Below, piece after piece: positions 1 through 11,499 of a stretch of DNA of 64,000 nucleotides; position 1 is the stretch's first letter; each line of letters opens with the position of its first letter. This stretch comes from Phlebiopsis flavidoalba (taxonomy: Eukaryota > Basidiomycota > Agaricomycetes > Polyporales > Phanerochaetaceae): assembly GCA_035772785.1 (NCBI GenBank), contig JAOCPU010000027.1, positions 1 through 64,000 on the forward strand. Direction: 5' to 3'. The notes under the pieces are model-generated. The model ran no database searches. It saw only the letters and a program-made list of their open reading frames with translations, and had not been told where the DNA came from. The position numbers and the translations under genes were made by a program.

Positions 1-184
1 GAGCCGAACAAAGCCCGGAACCCGGGGATGATCAGGGTGCCGCATAGACGCCTGAGATCGCGCAAGTGCGGCCAAACAACGGCAAATACCGCTCGCCCTC
101 CGTCCTGTCACATGGCACCGTGACGGCACGGCGTTCCTTCCCACCATGGGTGTAACAGGGTAGGTCCCAAATTCTCCTGAGCAG

Positions 185-192
185 TATATAAA
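185..192 (+). promoter_or_regulatory. TATA box
   Basis: A perfect TATATAAA lies about 40 bases upstream of the first plus-strand ATG (near 226) and about 130 upstream of the ATG at 316. Its position fits a core promoter for the unknown plus-strand gene that follows. The assignment rests on sequence and spacing only. Confidence 0.5.
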
Positions 193-315
193 CAGGGACT
201 GATGATCTTCGTGCAGGTTTGCGCGATGGATGAATGCTCCCATACGACTGGCCTCGACCTCATACACCAAAATATCCTCCGTAATCACCAGTGAACCCGC
301 CGGTGATCGTTACCC

Positions 316-1279
316 ATGGTCTTTCTCATCTTTTACATAACAGGGGCAGGTGCGGGGAAAATGGCACCTCAGCGCAAAGTCGCTGCGCTCAACCCTAATC
401 GGCGACGCCGGGGGTATCATGATTCCCCTCTGAAACGGACTATGTGTGCTCTCACTATGAATGGTACACAGAATTCCTTCCTTACGCCTGCTATACGTAA
501 AATGACACGCTATAGACAACGTTTTTGTATCGGTCGAAGACCCAGCTGCGCCATCTAGAGCAGACATTCTCGCCTACCAACCTTCCGAAGGCCCAGGTCC
601 CTCTTCCATTGACAGGCCCAGGCGCACCTGCGCATTTCCGCACTACATTCCTCACCCTGAGTCCTCCAGGTGCTGCTGGAGCAGTTTCTTTCACAGCTGA
701 GAGCGAGATGGACGTTCCTCCAAAGGCACCTCTGCCACGACTCAGCTCAGCCATACGCTGGTAAACTAACTGACTGGTGGACGGCTTGGTCTATGCAATC
801 GGTCCGGACTTTATCGTGCGTGGCAGGAAAACGTAATCTTGGTCGGTGGCGCCGTCAAAAGGTATGCTTTTGGAGGTCAGTGTAATATGCGCAATTCCCA
901 TTATGCATGCTTGACTAGGCGAGGCGAGCAGGCCGAGTACCTCCCCCTACCCGTCATGCCGGAAGATATGGATACCATGGAACTGCTGACCAACTTACTC
1001 GTCTCCAAATCCTGCCCGAGGATCCAGATGCCAAGACAGCTGCCATTAACAGCCAGTAACTGAATCCATATGGGAAGACGTTTTGTGTGGGACCGAGAGC
1101 AAGAAGAAGAAGAGCAGGCGAACCCGAAGCCTTCGGAGACGGACGACTCAGAACAGGTGTTCGTATGTGGAGACGAGGGTATGTCCACATACCGGAAGGG
1201 TGATTGGAGTGGCGTAGACCGCGATCGACGATCTGCCTATCTTATTATCGGTGCCCTCAAGGGTGAAGGGTTGTTGTAA
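316..1279 (+). CDS. Uncharacterised protein, broken into several open frames
   Basis: I do not recognise this gene. Open plus-strand frames follow one another: about 316-558, then 525-764 (rich in Pro, Leu and Ala), then 839-1063 and 1070-1279. The last has an acidic stretch of Glu residues followed by a hydrophilic tail ending in a stop at 1279. An AT-richer stretch follows, as expected for a 3' UTR, and a TATA box lies upstream at 185. The frame changes could be introns or single-base errors of the kind seen throughout the window. I see no signal peptide, clear membrane segment or catalytic motif. The gene runs towards the 3' end of the MYND gene at 1442. That this is one gene is an inference. 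Confidence 0.35.
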
Positions 1280-1441
1280 ACTAGCTCGATTTAAATTGTA
1301 AACGATAGATGCATCTAAGCTAAAATGCGGTAATCCCATCAAAAAGACAAGCAAACAGGATGAGCTGCAGGTGTGATTAGCTGTAGTTAAGATAGCATTA
1401 GGCCATGGCGCACGCAAATATCTGAAGCCTACTGTACTAGA

Positions 1442-3487
1442 TTACGAATCGGCAATGCTCAATCTGTCTAAGACTTCATCGTCATCATGTTCAGCGTCTT
1501 TAGCCCCAGTTGTCAACCGCAGTAGCTCAGGAGGGTCGCCCTTATTGAAGAGACTGCGCCAGTTGGGGTTGTAACGGGTTATTGCGAAGGCTACCAAAGC
1601 GATGTACCCACTGCAGGAAGGTAAGACTCAACGAGTTCAACGGTAAAAGTCGAGATCTTACCACTACCGAGCCAAGTTTTTCGATGCCATCGCCAAACGT
1701 GAGATCTAAGCTGTGCGGGTACTCGGCTACCGTTGAAGTCCGTGGACTTAAGCTCAGTAAAACAAGCTATCGATGTAATCCTTCCCCTCGCCCTGGTCAA
1801 GGCCCATCATGGCCTCGATGACGTTTAGCACATCCTTGATGCGGAAGACAGCACATTGAACAACCCGGAACTTGTATCGGATGTCGCGCGATAACATGCG
1901 GCACGTACTCCACTTTGCGGAAGACGATGTGGGTGTGTCCTCGGCCTGGGTCGCCGTTTGAAGCTGAAGAGCACTGAACAGCGCGAGGGTGTTAGCATCA
2001 TGGCTACCGTCGCGCCACGATATCCACTCCGCGCTGCTCGTTGTGCCGCATCTTCATCCGTGCTTCGCAGCTTTTCCACCTTCTTAAGGCTTGCAGCCAT
2101 TTCCCTGAAAAAAACTTGTCAGCGCACCATTCATAGCGTGAAAATATCCGACATACTTGCAAGAGGCCCTACAGCGTGAATTTAGCGGACGAGCGGTAGT
2201 ACAAACAAGCAACGCACTACTACTTATGCACAGGCCAATTCGTTTTTCTGGCATTCCTTACTGCAATAGTAGATATGCTTGCACTGAGAACATTGAAAGA
2301 GCTTCTTTTGTGGTTCTCGAGTGCCACATGATCTACACTGCTTGGACCTGTTGTTATCGGATTTGAGTGTTCCTTTGCGACTGAGGAGCCACTTGTCCCC
2401 GCCCAAAGCATCGACGATCGGGCTGCCCCGAGGCCGGTCAGGGGCCTGATGAGCCACTGAATGATTTTGGCATCCGGGACGGTACGAGGGTTTTTCGGAA
2501 CCACTTGACACACCACTCCTCCTCGGCTTTCGCCTCCTGGATTTCGCCACGCATTCGACAAACAGCGGCAAGAGCAGTCCGCGTCTCTAACAGCATCGTA
2601 ACATAGGCCGGTACCCGAGGTTTTGAAGCCATCTATCGCACGAAGAACGCGCTGCAGCATTTCTTTAGTGTCGTCATTGGGGAGACGCCGGACAATGCTT
2701 GTGCTTGTCCGAGCATTCCGAAAAGACCGCTATATCGTTTTCGTATTAAGGATGCTTCCAATTGCTCTGAAAAAAAAACCACTCACAGATTGGCTTTCCA
2801 TACTTTTTCCTCATTTCCCAACTTCTTGGTGTCCGCCGCGAGGGACGCTCTAATGAATGGAATAGCTTCGTCAGGGCGGTCGACAATTGGATTCCTGCAG
2901 TCAGTCAGTTTTTGAGGGCAGATAATGTGACCAAACGACCCTGACATGATGATGCTGGCAGAGCTTGGCCCGTGCGTTGCTGAGCTTGTGAAATGCATCA
3001 GAATGTGCGTATAGTAAATGGGCGCAATGTACATACCATGAAGTACAGGGCAGTTTCTGGCTGTTGATGCGGAAGGATATGGCCGATAGTACGTAGCTGC
3101 TCTTCCGTCCCCTCCTCTAGACCACGAATAAACATACGAAGAGCCCAAATGCACTCTTCTATGATTTCTTCGAGTACTACCAGTGCATACAAACCAGTCA
3201 ACGAGGGACATAAGCTCGACACATCAGAAAGCTTACCATCTTCGACTTGGGCAAAGTAGCTGTACTTAAAAAGACTCGGCATCGAAATGTTATAAGCCAA
3301 GGGTCCTGAGAGGAGCACTGTTTTCCCCAATTGCATGTTTACCATGTTTATTTCCCCTGGGCCCTTCTTGAGCATGTCTGGAAGGCTTTTGGCGTCGGAT
3401 AACACACATTTTCAATGGGTGGAATTTTGTTTTTTGGCACTTTAATGCCCTGTAGATAAGCTCTGGGTTGCTGTGGGCCCGAGACAT
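1442..3487 (-). CDS. MYND-type zinc-finger protein
   Basis: The MYND finger lies at about 2224-2350 (minus strand). Its first half reads CRSCGTREPQKKLFQCSQC and it continues through YYCSKECQK, giving the Cys pairs of the family. MYND fingers mostly mediate protein-protein contacts, and no SET domain is visible. Upstream of the finger (2400-3487) is an alpha-helical region of the type that precedes the finger in many Agaricomycete proteins. Downstream (1825-2110) is a charged linker, then a long C-terminal region that ends in an acidic Asp-rich tail, with stop at 1442-1444. The ATG at 3487 is chosen because it begins a good reading frame beside a short divergent promoter. At least three frame changes occur, some at intron-like GT...AG sites and others without. 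The molecular role is unknown. Confidence 0.75.
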
Positions 3488-3651
3488 GGCGAAAAAGTGA
3501 AGACCAGAGCGTCCGGAGTGACAGTCCGTTACTAAATTGGCTGTGACGCCGTGACGTAACGCGAATGAACGCGGCGGCGTGACTGGCCAAACTACGACCT
3601 ACTTTCGGACAATTGTCATATCTCCACATTCTCCTACACTACTGGACCGCC
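3488..3651. promoter_or_regulatory. Bidirectional promoter between MYND gene and ORC4
   Basis: Only 164 bases separate the two divergent start codons. The interval has several TGACG or GTGAC elements around 3541-3585, resembling CRE/bZIP half-sites. No TATA box is evident. Shared control of the two genes is an inference from the spacing. Confidence 0.5.
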
Positions 3652-6165
3652 ATGCCCAAACGAAAGATTCCGCCTTCTGCCGCTACGGACGGAAACCGCC
3701 GAGAAAACGAGCTACGAGGAGTCGAGCTGCTACCGTCTCTACCCACCGCCCAACCTGCCCCAGAGAAAGTTTACTCCCTCTCGCGCGGGTCGAGCAGGCA
3801 GCAGGACGTGCTGTAAAGGCAGTGGTAGAAGTCCAACACGACGATGACGATGAGGAAGAAGAACACACCACCCCTCAAACATTCCGTACTACGCGCTCAG
3901 GCGCGGCAGCCAAAGGTCGTCCTCCTGTTGAGGCTCGCTCCAAGAGACTCACTCGCGCCACGGCTCAGAAGACTGTGGCCGATCCTACGCCGTTGCGCAA
4001 GCGAGGAAAGCCAGCGAATCAGAGGTTAAAACCAGATAGCGCATCGGAGGCCCCTAGTAGTTCGGCTCAGGCCACTTCTTCTAAAGTCACTCTAGAAAAC
4101 CCTTCCTACCGTAGACGATGAGTCTGAACCAGATGAACTTCTACTCGTACCGGAAAGGGGTGGCCGCAAACTACTCCTCCAAGGAAGATGAGACCTTCTC
4201 CCCCCAAGAGCACTCCTAGGATGATTCTCGATGCCGTTGAGGTTCCTACACCACACCCAAGGATGAGAGAAATACAGAATATTGTTTCCCCCAGGGCTCC
4301 ATCCTCTCTCAAGCACCTAGCGTCATCTGCCAAAAGGCTGCCACCACGTGATACGACACCCACGAACTCTGTTCCCGACGTGCATCTCTTGACGAATCGA
4401 CCTGCCCGTGTAGAACATTCTACACACTCTACCGACGATGCCGTGCCCCCACCCTCCCCTTCCAAATTATTGGCGAAGACCCCTATCAAAGCTCCGGTGA
4501 AGAAGAAGGATGTGGTTTCGCATAGTCGACTACCTCATATCTTACCCCCAAATCTGCACTCCATATTAGAGTTACAGAAGCGGCGCGACCCTCAAAGCGC
4601 TATATTCCGTCTCGACCCTGCCAAATGAGGGCGGCAAAGGCGGCGAGAAGGGCCGAAAATCCTATACGAATGCTGTTGCCTTCGATCAACTGTGCAGTCT
4701 ACTAACAGGTACAGTAGACCGAGGAGAAGGCAACAGTTGTATGATCATAGGACCCAAAGGGAGCGGCAAGACCCAGGTAAGCAGCCAGGTAATCTGGCCC
4801 AACGTTGACTGACGTTAATTGAGCTTGTCGAACGCGCCATATCCTCGTTGCCTAGTTCATCCATAGTCATCAGACTGTCGGGTCATGCTCAGACAAACGA
4901 CCGCCTCGCCATCCGAGAAATTGCATGGCAGCTGGCTGAACAGACCGGCCAAGCGTTGCTCCCTGCGGAACATGACGATGCCTCGCCAGATGAGGTTCAG
5001 AGAGAATCCTTTTGTGGAAACACAGACAGAGACGGTTCTGACGCTACCGCCGCCGTCACATCTACTGGCCCCTCATATCCATGTTACCACACCCTACCGC
5101 GTTCAACGATTATCGTCCTAGAGATGACCATTCGATCTATTCGCTCCCGCTTCACGCCCGACAGTCTCTCCTTTACTGTCTACTCGACACCGTCCAGAGC
5201 TGCAGGGCAGTCACGGGAAAACAAGGGTATCGCCGTTGTAGGCGTGACTACTCGCATCGAGACGATCAACATTCTCGAATAAAAACGGGTCAAGAGTCGA
5301 TTCTCTGGTCGCATCATTCGGGACAGCCGGCCTTCCGCGACTAGATGACTGTTTAGTCGCCGTAAAACACGCCCTCTGCTCGTCCATCGATCATGAGGAC
5401 CACAGTGGTTGGTCACATATGTGGACCCGTTCGATTAGTAATTTCCTCGACGACCAACAAGTCGTCAGTGTTTTGAAGGAGACTTACGCTCTCACAAAAG
5501 ACATACGCGTAGTGGGCCGACTACTGGTAATTTTGTGGCATAAGTTACTTAAAACCATTGTCTAATCTCAGCCTCAACTTTAGGCCTCCATAGTGGTCAA
5601 GCTCAAGCCTTCTTCCCCAGAGCTGTTAGTACAGGATCTTGTTTCCGCCGTCCGAGATCAGCGATGCCCACCCCGCTTTTCTTTCTTAAGCTGTACGTCG
5701 TCGCATCAGCCGGGCGATGAGCACAAATAAACGCATATATACAGCATTGACCTATCCGTCCACTATGCCTATTAATCGCGGCCACGCATACTCGCACGTC
5801 AGGGCATGACTTTTCTGACATTCGAAATGCTACACGACACTTTCCAAGACCAGGTTCGCACGTCCATGTCTGCACCCGTCACTGTTGACGGCGGTGGTAT
5901 CGGCATGGTCCGCTGTAGCCGGGAAGTGCTCTTCGGCGTACGTTCGTCTTGACTTCAAGTCGGAAACTCAGGGCTGATTTTGATTTCTTAGGCTTTTGAA
6001 AAGCTTGTGTTCCTACAAGTGTTTGTGACGACAGCCTCATCCGCTAGTGGAACCAGTAAGGAGTTCGTGAAGTACCGATGCAACGTTGATAGGTCGGAAA
6101 TCAAGAACGTTGTGGATAGAATGGGTCAGTTAAACCTCAGGAAGTGGTTGAATAAAGCACAATGA
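3652..6165 (+). CDS. ORC4: Origin recognition complex subunit 4
   Basis: ORC4 is an AAA+ ATPase-fold subunit of the nuclear complex that marks replication origins and loads MCM helicase. The first 900 bases encode a basic, Ser/Pro/Thr-rich disordered extension that starts MPKRKIPPS. The Walker A motif GPKGSGKTQ is at about 4750-4780, directly before a short intron. The AAA+ core follows, with a Walker B-like segment near 5105-5135 and a sensor-like strand (GIAVVGVTTRIETINILEK) near 5225-5285. The typical ORC4 C-terminal domain, with KEFVKYRCNVDR and LRKWLNKAQ, ends at the stop at 6163-6165. The extension makes it longer than the usual roughly 430-550 residues. Frame changes near 4130, 5080 and 5340 lack intron signals and look like sequence errors. 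It is divergent from the MYND gene. Confidence 0.88.
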
Positions 6166-6735
6166 TGGGAGATAATGGATTACTATATTCTTTTTAGGAT
6201 GGCTAGAGGTCCCTCAGTGCTCAGCACTCACTAAACAGTCTGGCATCTGCAGTACATACCTGAGACGATCGTTTAGATGGTAACGCCAATATAGCCAACT
6301 TTCAAGCTCCTGAGCCGAACTACCTGCCACTGCATGATTTTGGTGATGCTTCTTTCCTCGCCCCAACTTTGTATGTCTAACATGAGGCCTACTCCAAGTA
6401 CCTGTTTCTTGTCCCAACATGATGTGATGAGGCTACTTCTGGCCTGGCACATCATATTCAACGAACATCGAGTCAATTGCAACTTGCAAGCTGCAGACAT
6501 TCAGCCTCAATGTTGGATTGCGGCACAACTTGACAAGTCACGAAGTTCAGTGCTTGATGCAATCATTGATACCGTCATCATTGCTTGATAAGCCTTCTAA
6601 GTAAGATCTGTTTGAACATCCTGCGTGACGACTGGGGAGAGATCCTCAGGCAACCATCTGCGAAGCTCAGTATGTTTTTTGCCCCACATGCCCCTATGAG
6701 TATGCATTATCCTGATTAAGAAGATGAGCAGAGAC
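6166..6735. other. Intergenic stretch, no gene recognised
   Basis: This 570-base gap between ORC4 and the histone deacetylase gene holds only short open frames on both strands. The longest is about 84 codons, on the plus strand from 6334. None shows a recognisable motif. It probably contains the ORC4 3' UTR and the HOS3 promoter. Confidence 0.4.
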
Positions 6736-9564
6736 ATGCCGCCTTCCAAATCCAAACCCTCACCTGCTATTGGCCGAGTGATAGCCTTCACTCAAGACGC
6801 CTGCCTCCAACATAGGAACATCAGTTCTGGAGGGCCCAAAAGAACAGTCTGGAACGTCCTGAAAGACTACAAGCTGTTAATGTAGGTCTTGGTGCGATAT
6901 ATTCTCGCCTTGAGGAGGCTACGTCTACCTGTCGGACCGAGACGAAGACTAAGACTCGTCGCTCGACTAAATCGGACTCTAAGCCGTCACATCCTATCGC
7001 ACCGTTCACCATTGTACGAAGCACCGCATCGTTGGGCGAGATACCGTTGCATCCGGCTGCACGCGATGTGTTACACATCAAGACTGAAGAGGATGAAGAG
7101 AGGGTGTTAACATATGCTGAGACTCTCGAACTTTGGTGCAAAGAGAGTCGACAGAAGATAGCACACGGACGACGGGAGCTACCAGACCATTTTGAGGCTG
7201 ATCTTTACTGTGAGTGTTAAAATCATGAAGACTTTGAGCTACTGACCAATAAGATTACAGTATGCCCGAAGTCTTTCGACGCAATCAAGGGTGCTTTTAG
7301 GAACCATGTGCGAGGCCGTCGATAGCGTCGCGGCCACCTCTCGTAGCCTTGGGACGCGAGCATTTTGTAGCCATTCGTCCTCCAGGTCATCATTGTGTTG
7401 CTGTGAGTCTGTACCCTTTGAACGGTCACAATCAAGGCTCACTCAGATAGGATGCACCCGCAGGCCTTGGCTTCGTGAATAACCTTATGGTTGGGGCGGT
7501 ACATGGTGCGAAGATCATATTCTCGACATATTACGTGTACTGAAGTAATACAGCATTTTACCAGCACAATTACACTCATATCGTTATTTTTGATATCGAT
7601 CTACACCATGGTAAGTAGGCATGTTGGTAGTCAAATTCACTCGTCCAATCCATTACCCATACATAGGGAACGGCACCCAACAGATCGTCCAACAAATAAA
7701 TGAACAGCGTATGAGCTCTGATGCAGAGGATGACAGCCGTCCTATCATGTTCTTCGGAAGTGTGCATGACATTAACAGTTATCCATGTTCTGTGCGCATA
7801 TCTTTATTAAAATTCGAATTGACGTACTTATTAGAACTACATATTACTAGGAACAAAGGCCAGGTAGTACCAACGCAGCGCGCTACTATGCCGCGCTGGC
7901 CAGCACGGCCAATGGATCGAAAACTCGATGATGGTATCATGCACATCAGACGTAGACTTCTGGAAAGCTTACGATGAAAGATATCGGCGTATAATTACGC
8001 AAGCCGATAGGTTCATCGAGGAGACAAAAGCGTCCCCGAAACAAGGTCATTGTTTTGATGAGGTCGATTCACTTGCTCTCAGTCTCCACACCCGATTGAA
8101 CGAAATTTCTTCATCATAGCTGTGGCTTTGCAGCCTCGAAGCATGAAGACCCTACCATGTGTCTTCTTCGCGCGCGACGCGTTCCGACGTCGTTCTACGC
8201 GCGTTTCGCACGCGATGCCGCTGCGTTTGCGGATCGTGTCGCACAAGGTCGACTAGTGAGTCGTGCTCGAAGGAGGATACAGCAATCACGCCATCATAAG
8301 CGGGGTCATGGCCCATATGGCTGGACTCGTTGGCGATTTTTAGCGAAACTCAAGATGATTGGTGGGATATTGACCGATTAATAGAGGTAAAACATACCTC
8401 ATCAAATCTGGATGTGCTCAAGCTCATGACGTGACCTTCTCAGGCCGAAAACCTCTTGAAAAAGCAGCCAGGACGCAAGACAAAGCCAGAAGCTCTGCCT
8501 GGCTGGCTCGCACGCGCGAAACAGGTGGTGAACTGTCTCAATGAACCTCTCGACGCGAAAGAGGATTCGCTGGTCTTGGATGTTCCTGCAAGCAACTCTA
8601 TCTTGAAACAAGCTGACCACCCGCTATCACTCTCGGTTCGACTGCCGAAGGCAAGTCCATCGAAGCGTGCCGCTGAAACCATGTCGCCAGCGCAGAATAC
8701 GAAGCGAGCTAAGCGCGACATAAGCCCTGCTCGCACTACAGAAGGTATCTCTACTCAACGCCCAGAAATGGTCCCGTCTACCAAAAGAGTAATCTTCTTT
8801 AGGCATGGCATCTGCACCATCAGCGAGCACCTCGGGTACGCGGATGTTTGGATAATAGCTTTGAGAGAGACTGACTAATTATAGTTTCAGTTTCTGCATC
8901 ACAACAATCCATGGCTTCCACAAGCGCAACGGCCGTGGAATCATCTATGCCGCTTGTAGCTTCCGCCATTCACACGGCGCGTATGCGGAAGTATCAGCAT
9001 GTCTCGCCACCATTCAAACGCTTGTCGACCCAGGTCTCTCCAGTGCCTCTCCCAAACCAAACACTGTGCCCAACCCCGTTCTGTCTACCGTGACACGCGC
9101 GATCCGCCCCTTGCGGGGGTGCATTGGACGCCTCGAGCGCGTTCTTGCAGACCGTACGGCTCTCCTGGAGGTATTGACCGTGCTCGAGAAACTTCTGGAA
9201 GAAGCGCATCGTGCGTGCGAGCCTCTCAAAGGTGAATTAGAAACCGTCGATCGCGCCATGTATGATTTGGAAGGTGCTGTACTTGACCTGAAGAACATTG
9301 TCTCGATGGAAGTGTTTAAGGCCAATGGCTCTCTTGGCTTCTTGAATTTTGGATTAAAGACTACTGTAGAGTGTTTTAATTATGATGACGAAATGTTTTT
9401 TTTCAGGACGTGTCTGCTACGGAGACACATATTGATGGAATCTGGTGTTCCGCGCACAGCTGCAGATAATGTGCATGCCCTTAGACATTCCACACACACG
9501 AGAGCTCGTGCAACAGCCTGCAACAGCGCGCCATCCACTGCTCACGCAAGCTTTAACGCGTAAT
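6736..9564 (+). CDS. HOS3: Class II histone deacetylase, Hos3-like
   Basis: A zinc-dependent deacetylase removing acetyl groups from lysines, most likely on histones. The start MPPSKSKPSP at 6736 is followed by the early motif RPERLQAVN (about 6853-6885). The catalytic core shows RPPGHHC (about 7375-7400) and FDIDLHHGNGTQ (about 7590-7680, split by an intron), which carry the active-site histidines and the Asp/His zinc ligands. The late motif VLEGGYSNHAIISG is reconstructed across a frame change near 8265-8310. A WWDIDRLI segment then leads into a basic Ser/Pro-rich tail (8450-8880) with KRAKRD, a possible nuclear signal. The open frame at 9066-9564 has heptad-like Leu/Glu/Arg spacing suggesting a coiled coil. 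Whether it belongs to this protein or to a separate gene is uncertain; without it the end would be near 8878-9090. Confidence 0.82.
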
Positions 9565-9758
9565 GATTGTAATGAGGCGGCTACAAGTATGGCCCCCAAA
9601 GATTTGGGTAACCAACGTGCATCTTGAAGGGGGCCCACATGTTCGAAGCAATAATCGAGCGCATGATTGTTACATTTGTAGTCCTAGTACATGGTTCCTG
9701 ATTCTGATTGCATAATGATATAGGTGCGTGGGGACATTTCACTGATACATACATCCGC

Positions 9759-10232
9759 TTAGTTGACGGCATCGTAAGCTCCGATGTTACGTTCGTGAGC
9801 TATACACGACAACGGTCAGCAACGGTCTCTCATAGATGGTAGAGGCTAGCGTACCGTGGCGCTTGGCCTTCTCGCGATCGACGAAGTCAAGACCCTTGGT
9901 CTCAACCATGCGGTCAACGAAGGCACCAGCGAAGCCAGCACTAAAAGTGACGCATAAGCAACGCAATGCGATATCATGCTCGGGGGACTAACAGGAGCTC
10001 CTTAGCCTTAGCGTGGTTCTCGGGCTTGCCGTTACGCTCGCAGTGCTCCTCGTAGGCCTTGGCAGCCTCGTATGAAGCGGCAGCAGCAATCAGCTCGTGC
10101 GAGAGCGCAGCCTTGTGGGGGGCGTTGGTGACCTGAACAATATTGAGTACCGGAGCAGTCGGGGAGTGAAGGAGCATGAAGTACCTGCTGGTAGGCCTGG
10201 CCTTCCTCGGAGTCGTGATCGAACCAACCCAT
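9759..10232 (-). CDS. CipC-like protein (DUF3759)
   Basis: A small soluble fungal protein related to Aspergillus CipC, which was named for induction by the antibiotic concanamycin A. Its biochemical function is unknown. It starts MGWFDHDSEEGQAYQQ, has an intron at about 10130-10185, and continues VTNAPHKAALSHELIAAAAS with a helical stretch EAAKAYEEHCERNGKPENHA. After another intron (about 9943-10005) it reads AGAFVDRMVETKGLDFVDRE. The last exon ends in GAYDAVN with stop at 9759-9761. Length of about 115 residues is normal for the family. The exons are unusually clean compared with other genes in the window. A TATA element lies about 86-93 bases upstream of the ATG. It is convergent with HOS3. 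Confidence 0.9.
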
Positions 10233-10317
10233 GGCGATAGATATGGATAGAGTGTGTGGAAGAGGTGGAAAGTTAGGTATGAGTTGAAAACTGGGGATTC
10301 GCAATCCGAACGAGGGG

Positions 10318-10325
10318 TTTATATA
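10318..10325 (-). promoter_or_regulatory. TATA box of the CipC-like gene
   Basis: On the minus strand this reads TATATAAA, about 86-93 bases upstream of the CipC-like ATG at 10232. A pyrimidine-richer leader separates them. A strong TATA box fits a highly inducible gene, but inducibility here is inferred from the family. Confidence 0.55.
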
Positions 10326-11258
10326 CCTGGGTCGCCCTGGTCGCGACCATGCCTGTTGATGTCATACTAAATTAGGACTCCACCGGCTGTGCGGGCGGAT
10401 AGACACAATCTCTGTGGGCCATAGCCACGTTTGACAACAATCGATCACGGACTCTCTGGAACACCGCCGAAAACACATGAGGTTGAATAAAAACTCCCCC
10501 CACAAAAGAGCAGGCCGTGGCGACGGGGATACAGTCGATTGCACCGCACCGCAGCCCAGGGGTTACGGCCGGCCATGACCAGCGTTGCAGTAAAACCATT
10601 TCGCAATGGGTAGCTTTGGTTCTCCCCCCACCGCCCGCGTCGAAGTAGGAACCCATGGGTTCACTTTCATCATAGCAAGTGACCTCCATTCGATCTTCGG
10701 CGGGCGGTCATCCGGATTATCTCCTGTTGTATCTGCTCTCTTGTTCACTTCGCGAGTGCGACAGCTGCGACCTTGCTTCTATCAACTCGTCGTTAGTGCT
10801 CTATACAGTGGAATCTCAATAAAGCTATCAAGACTTTAAACATATTGTGCACCTTACCGTCACGTGTGTTTATCCTCGCGAGTGACTCTCGAACTGAGAA
10901 CAGAGGTTCAGAACGCTCATAACGTAACTTTTGCTGCAATGACTACAACGTACTTACACAAGTACGTGTACATCAAGACGTGTGCCCGAATGTTGGTTTC
11001 ATAGTGAGGTTTTTCGACTGATGGGGTTTGCACGTAGCCCGGCTGGGTACACATCACTCGATGACGAGATGGGATGACTCGGAGAAAGGTTGTCTTTATG
11101 TTGGCGGTCAGAGGAAGCAGCCTAGCTCAGACACACGATGACCTCTGGCATTTGAGTACTGTCCGAGGGGCCATACTAATCTACGCGTGGCGATTCGATG
11201 ATGATATTATGGTCAAGGTATGTATGGTACTATGGGATCTTTTTGACTGCATGTTACG

Positions 11259-11334
11259 TGACGCGTCACTCGCTGTCACGCACCACGCAATCCCGTTGCC
11301 GCCGTGACTTACCGCGTGACGTGACGTAGTGACG
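11259..11334. promoter_or_regulatory. Cluster of CRE-like TGACG/CGTCA elements
   Basis: Five copies of TGACG or its complement lie in 76 bases: 11259-11263, 11264-11268 (inverted, abutting the first as TGACGCGTCA), 11317-11321, 11322-11326 and 11330-11334. Additional GTCACG and GTGACT variants lie between them. TGACG is the half-site of bZIP factors of the ATF/CREB type. The cluster lies about 170-240 bases upstream of the lipase start chosen here. A regulatory role is inferred. Confidence 0.45.
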
Positions 11335-11499
11335 GAATGTGGAGGCGAGTCCGCTCCGGCAGGTAGCACAACTCATGTCTGTTCTACTTCAATGCGTCAA
11401 TGTTTCTGACGTTCGAAGCCAATCACAATGACTACTGAGCCTTTTACTAGCGAAAACACAAGGGAGACGTAGTCTTCCTGAAGATTTGTTTCAGAGACT

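Larger units (their letters stand above)
10233..11499. other. Intergenic region with one unassigned minus-strand ORF
   Basis: This 1.27 kb interval separates the divergent CipC-like and lipase genes and probably contains both promoters. A 105-codon minus-strand frame at 10372-10689 has a Gly-rich stretch and several Cys residues but no motif I can name, and it may be chance. The right half carries the TGACG cluster described separately. No tRNA or transposon end was seen. Confidence 0.4.

Noticed and set aside
6334..6588. 84-codon plus-strand frame between ORC4 and HOS3
   Set aside because: It is short, overlaps minus-strand frames of similar size and has no recognisable feature.
10372..10689. 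105-codon minus-strand frame as a gene
   Set aside because: It has no motif, no clear promoter and an odd composition. It is noted in the intergenic entry but not called.
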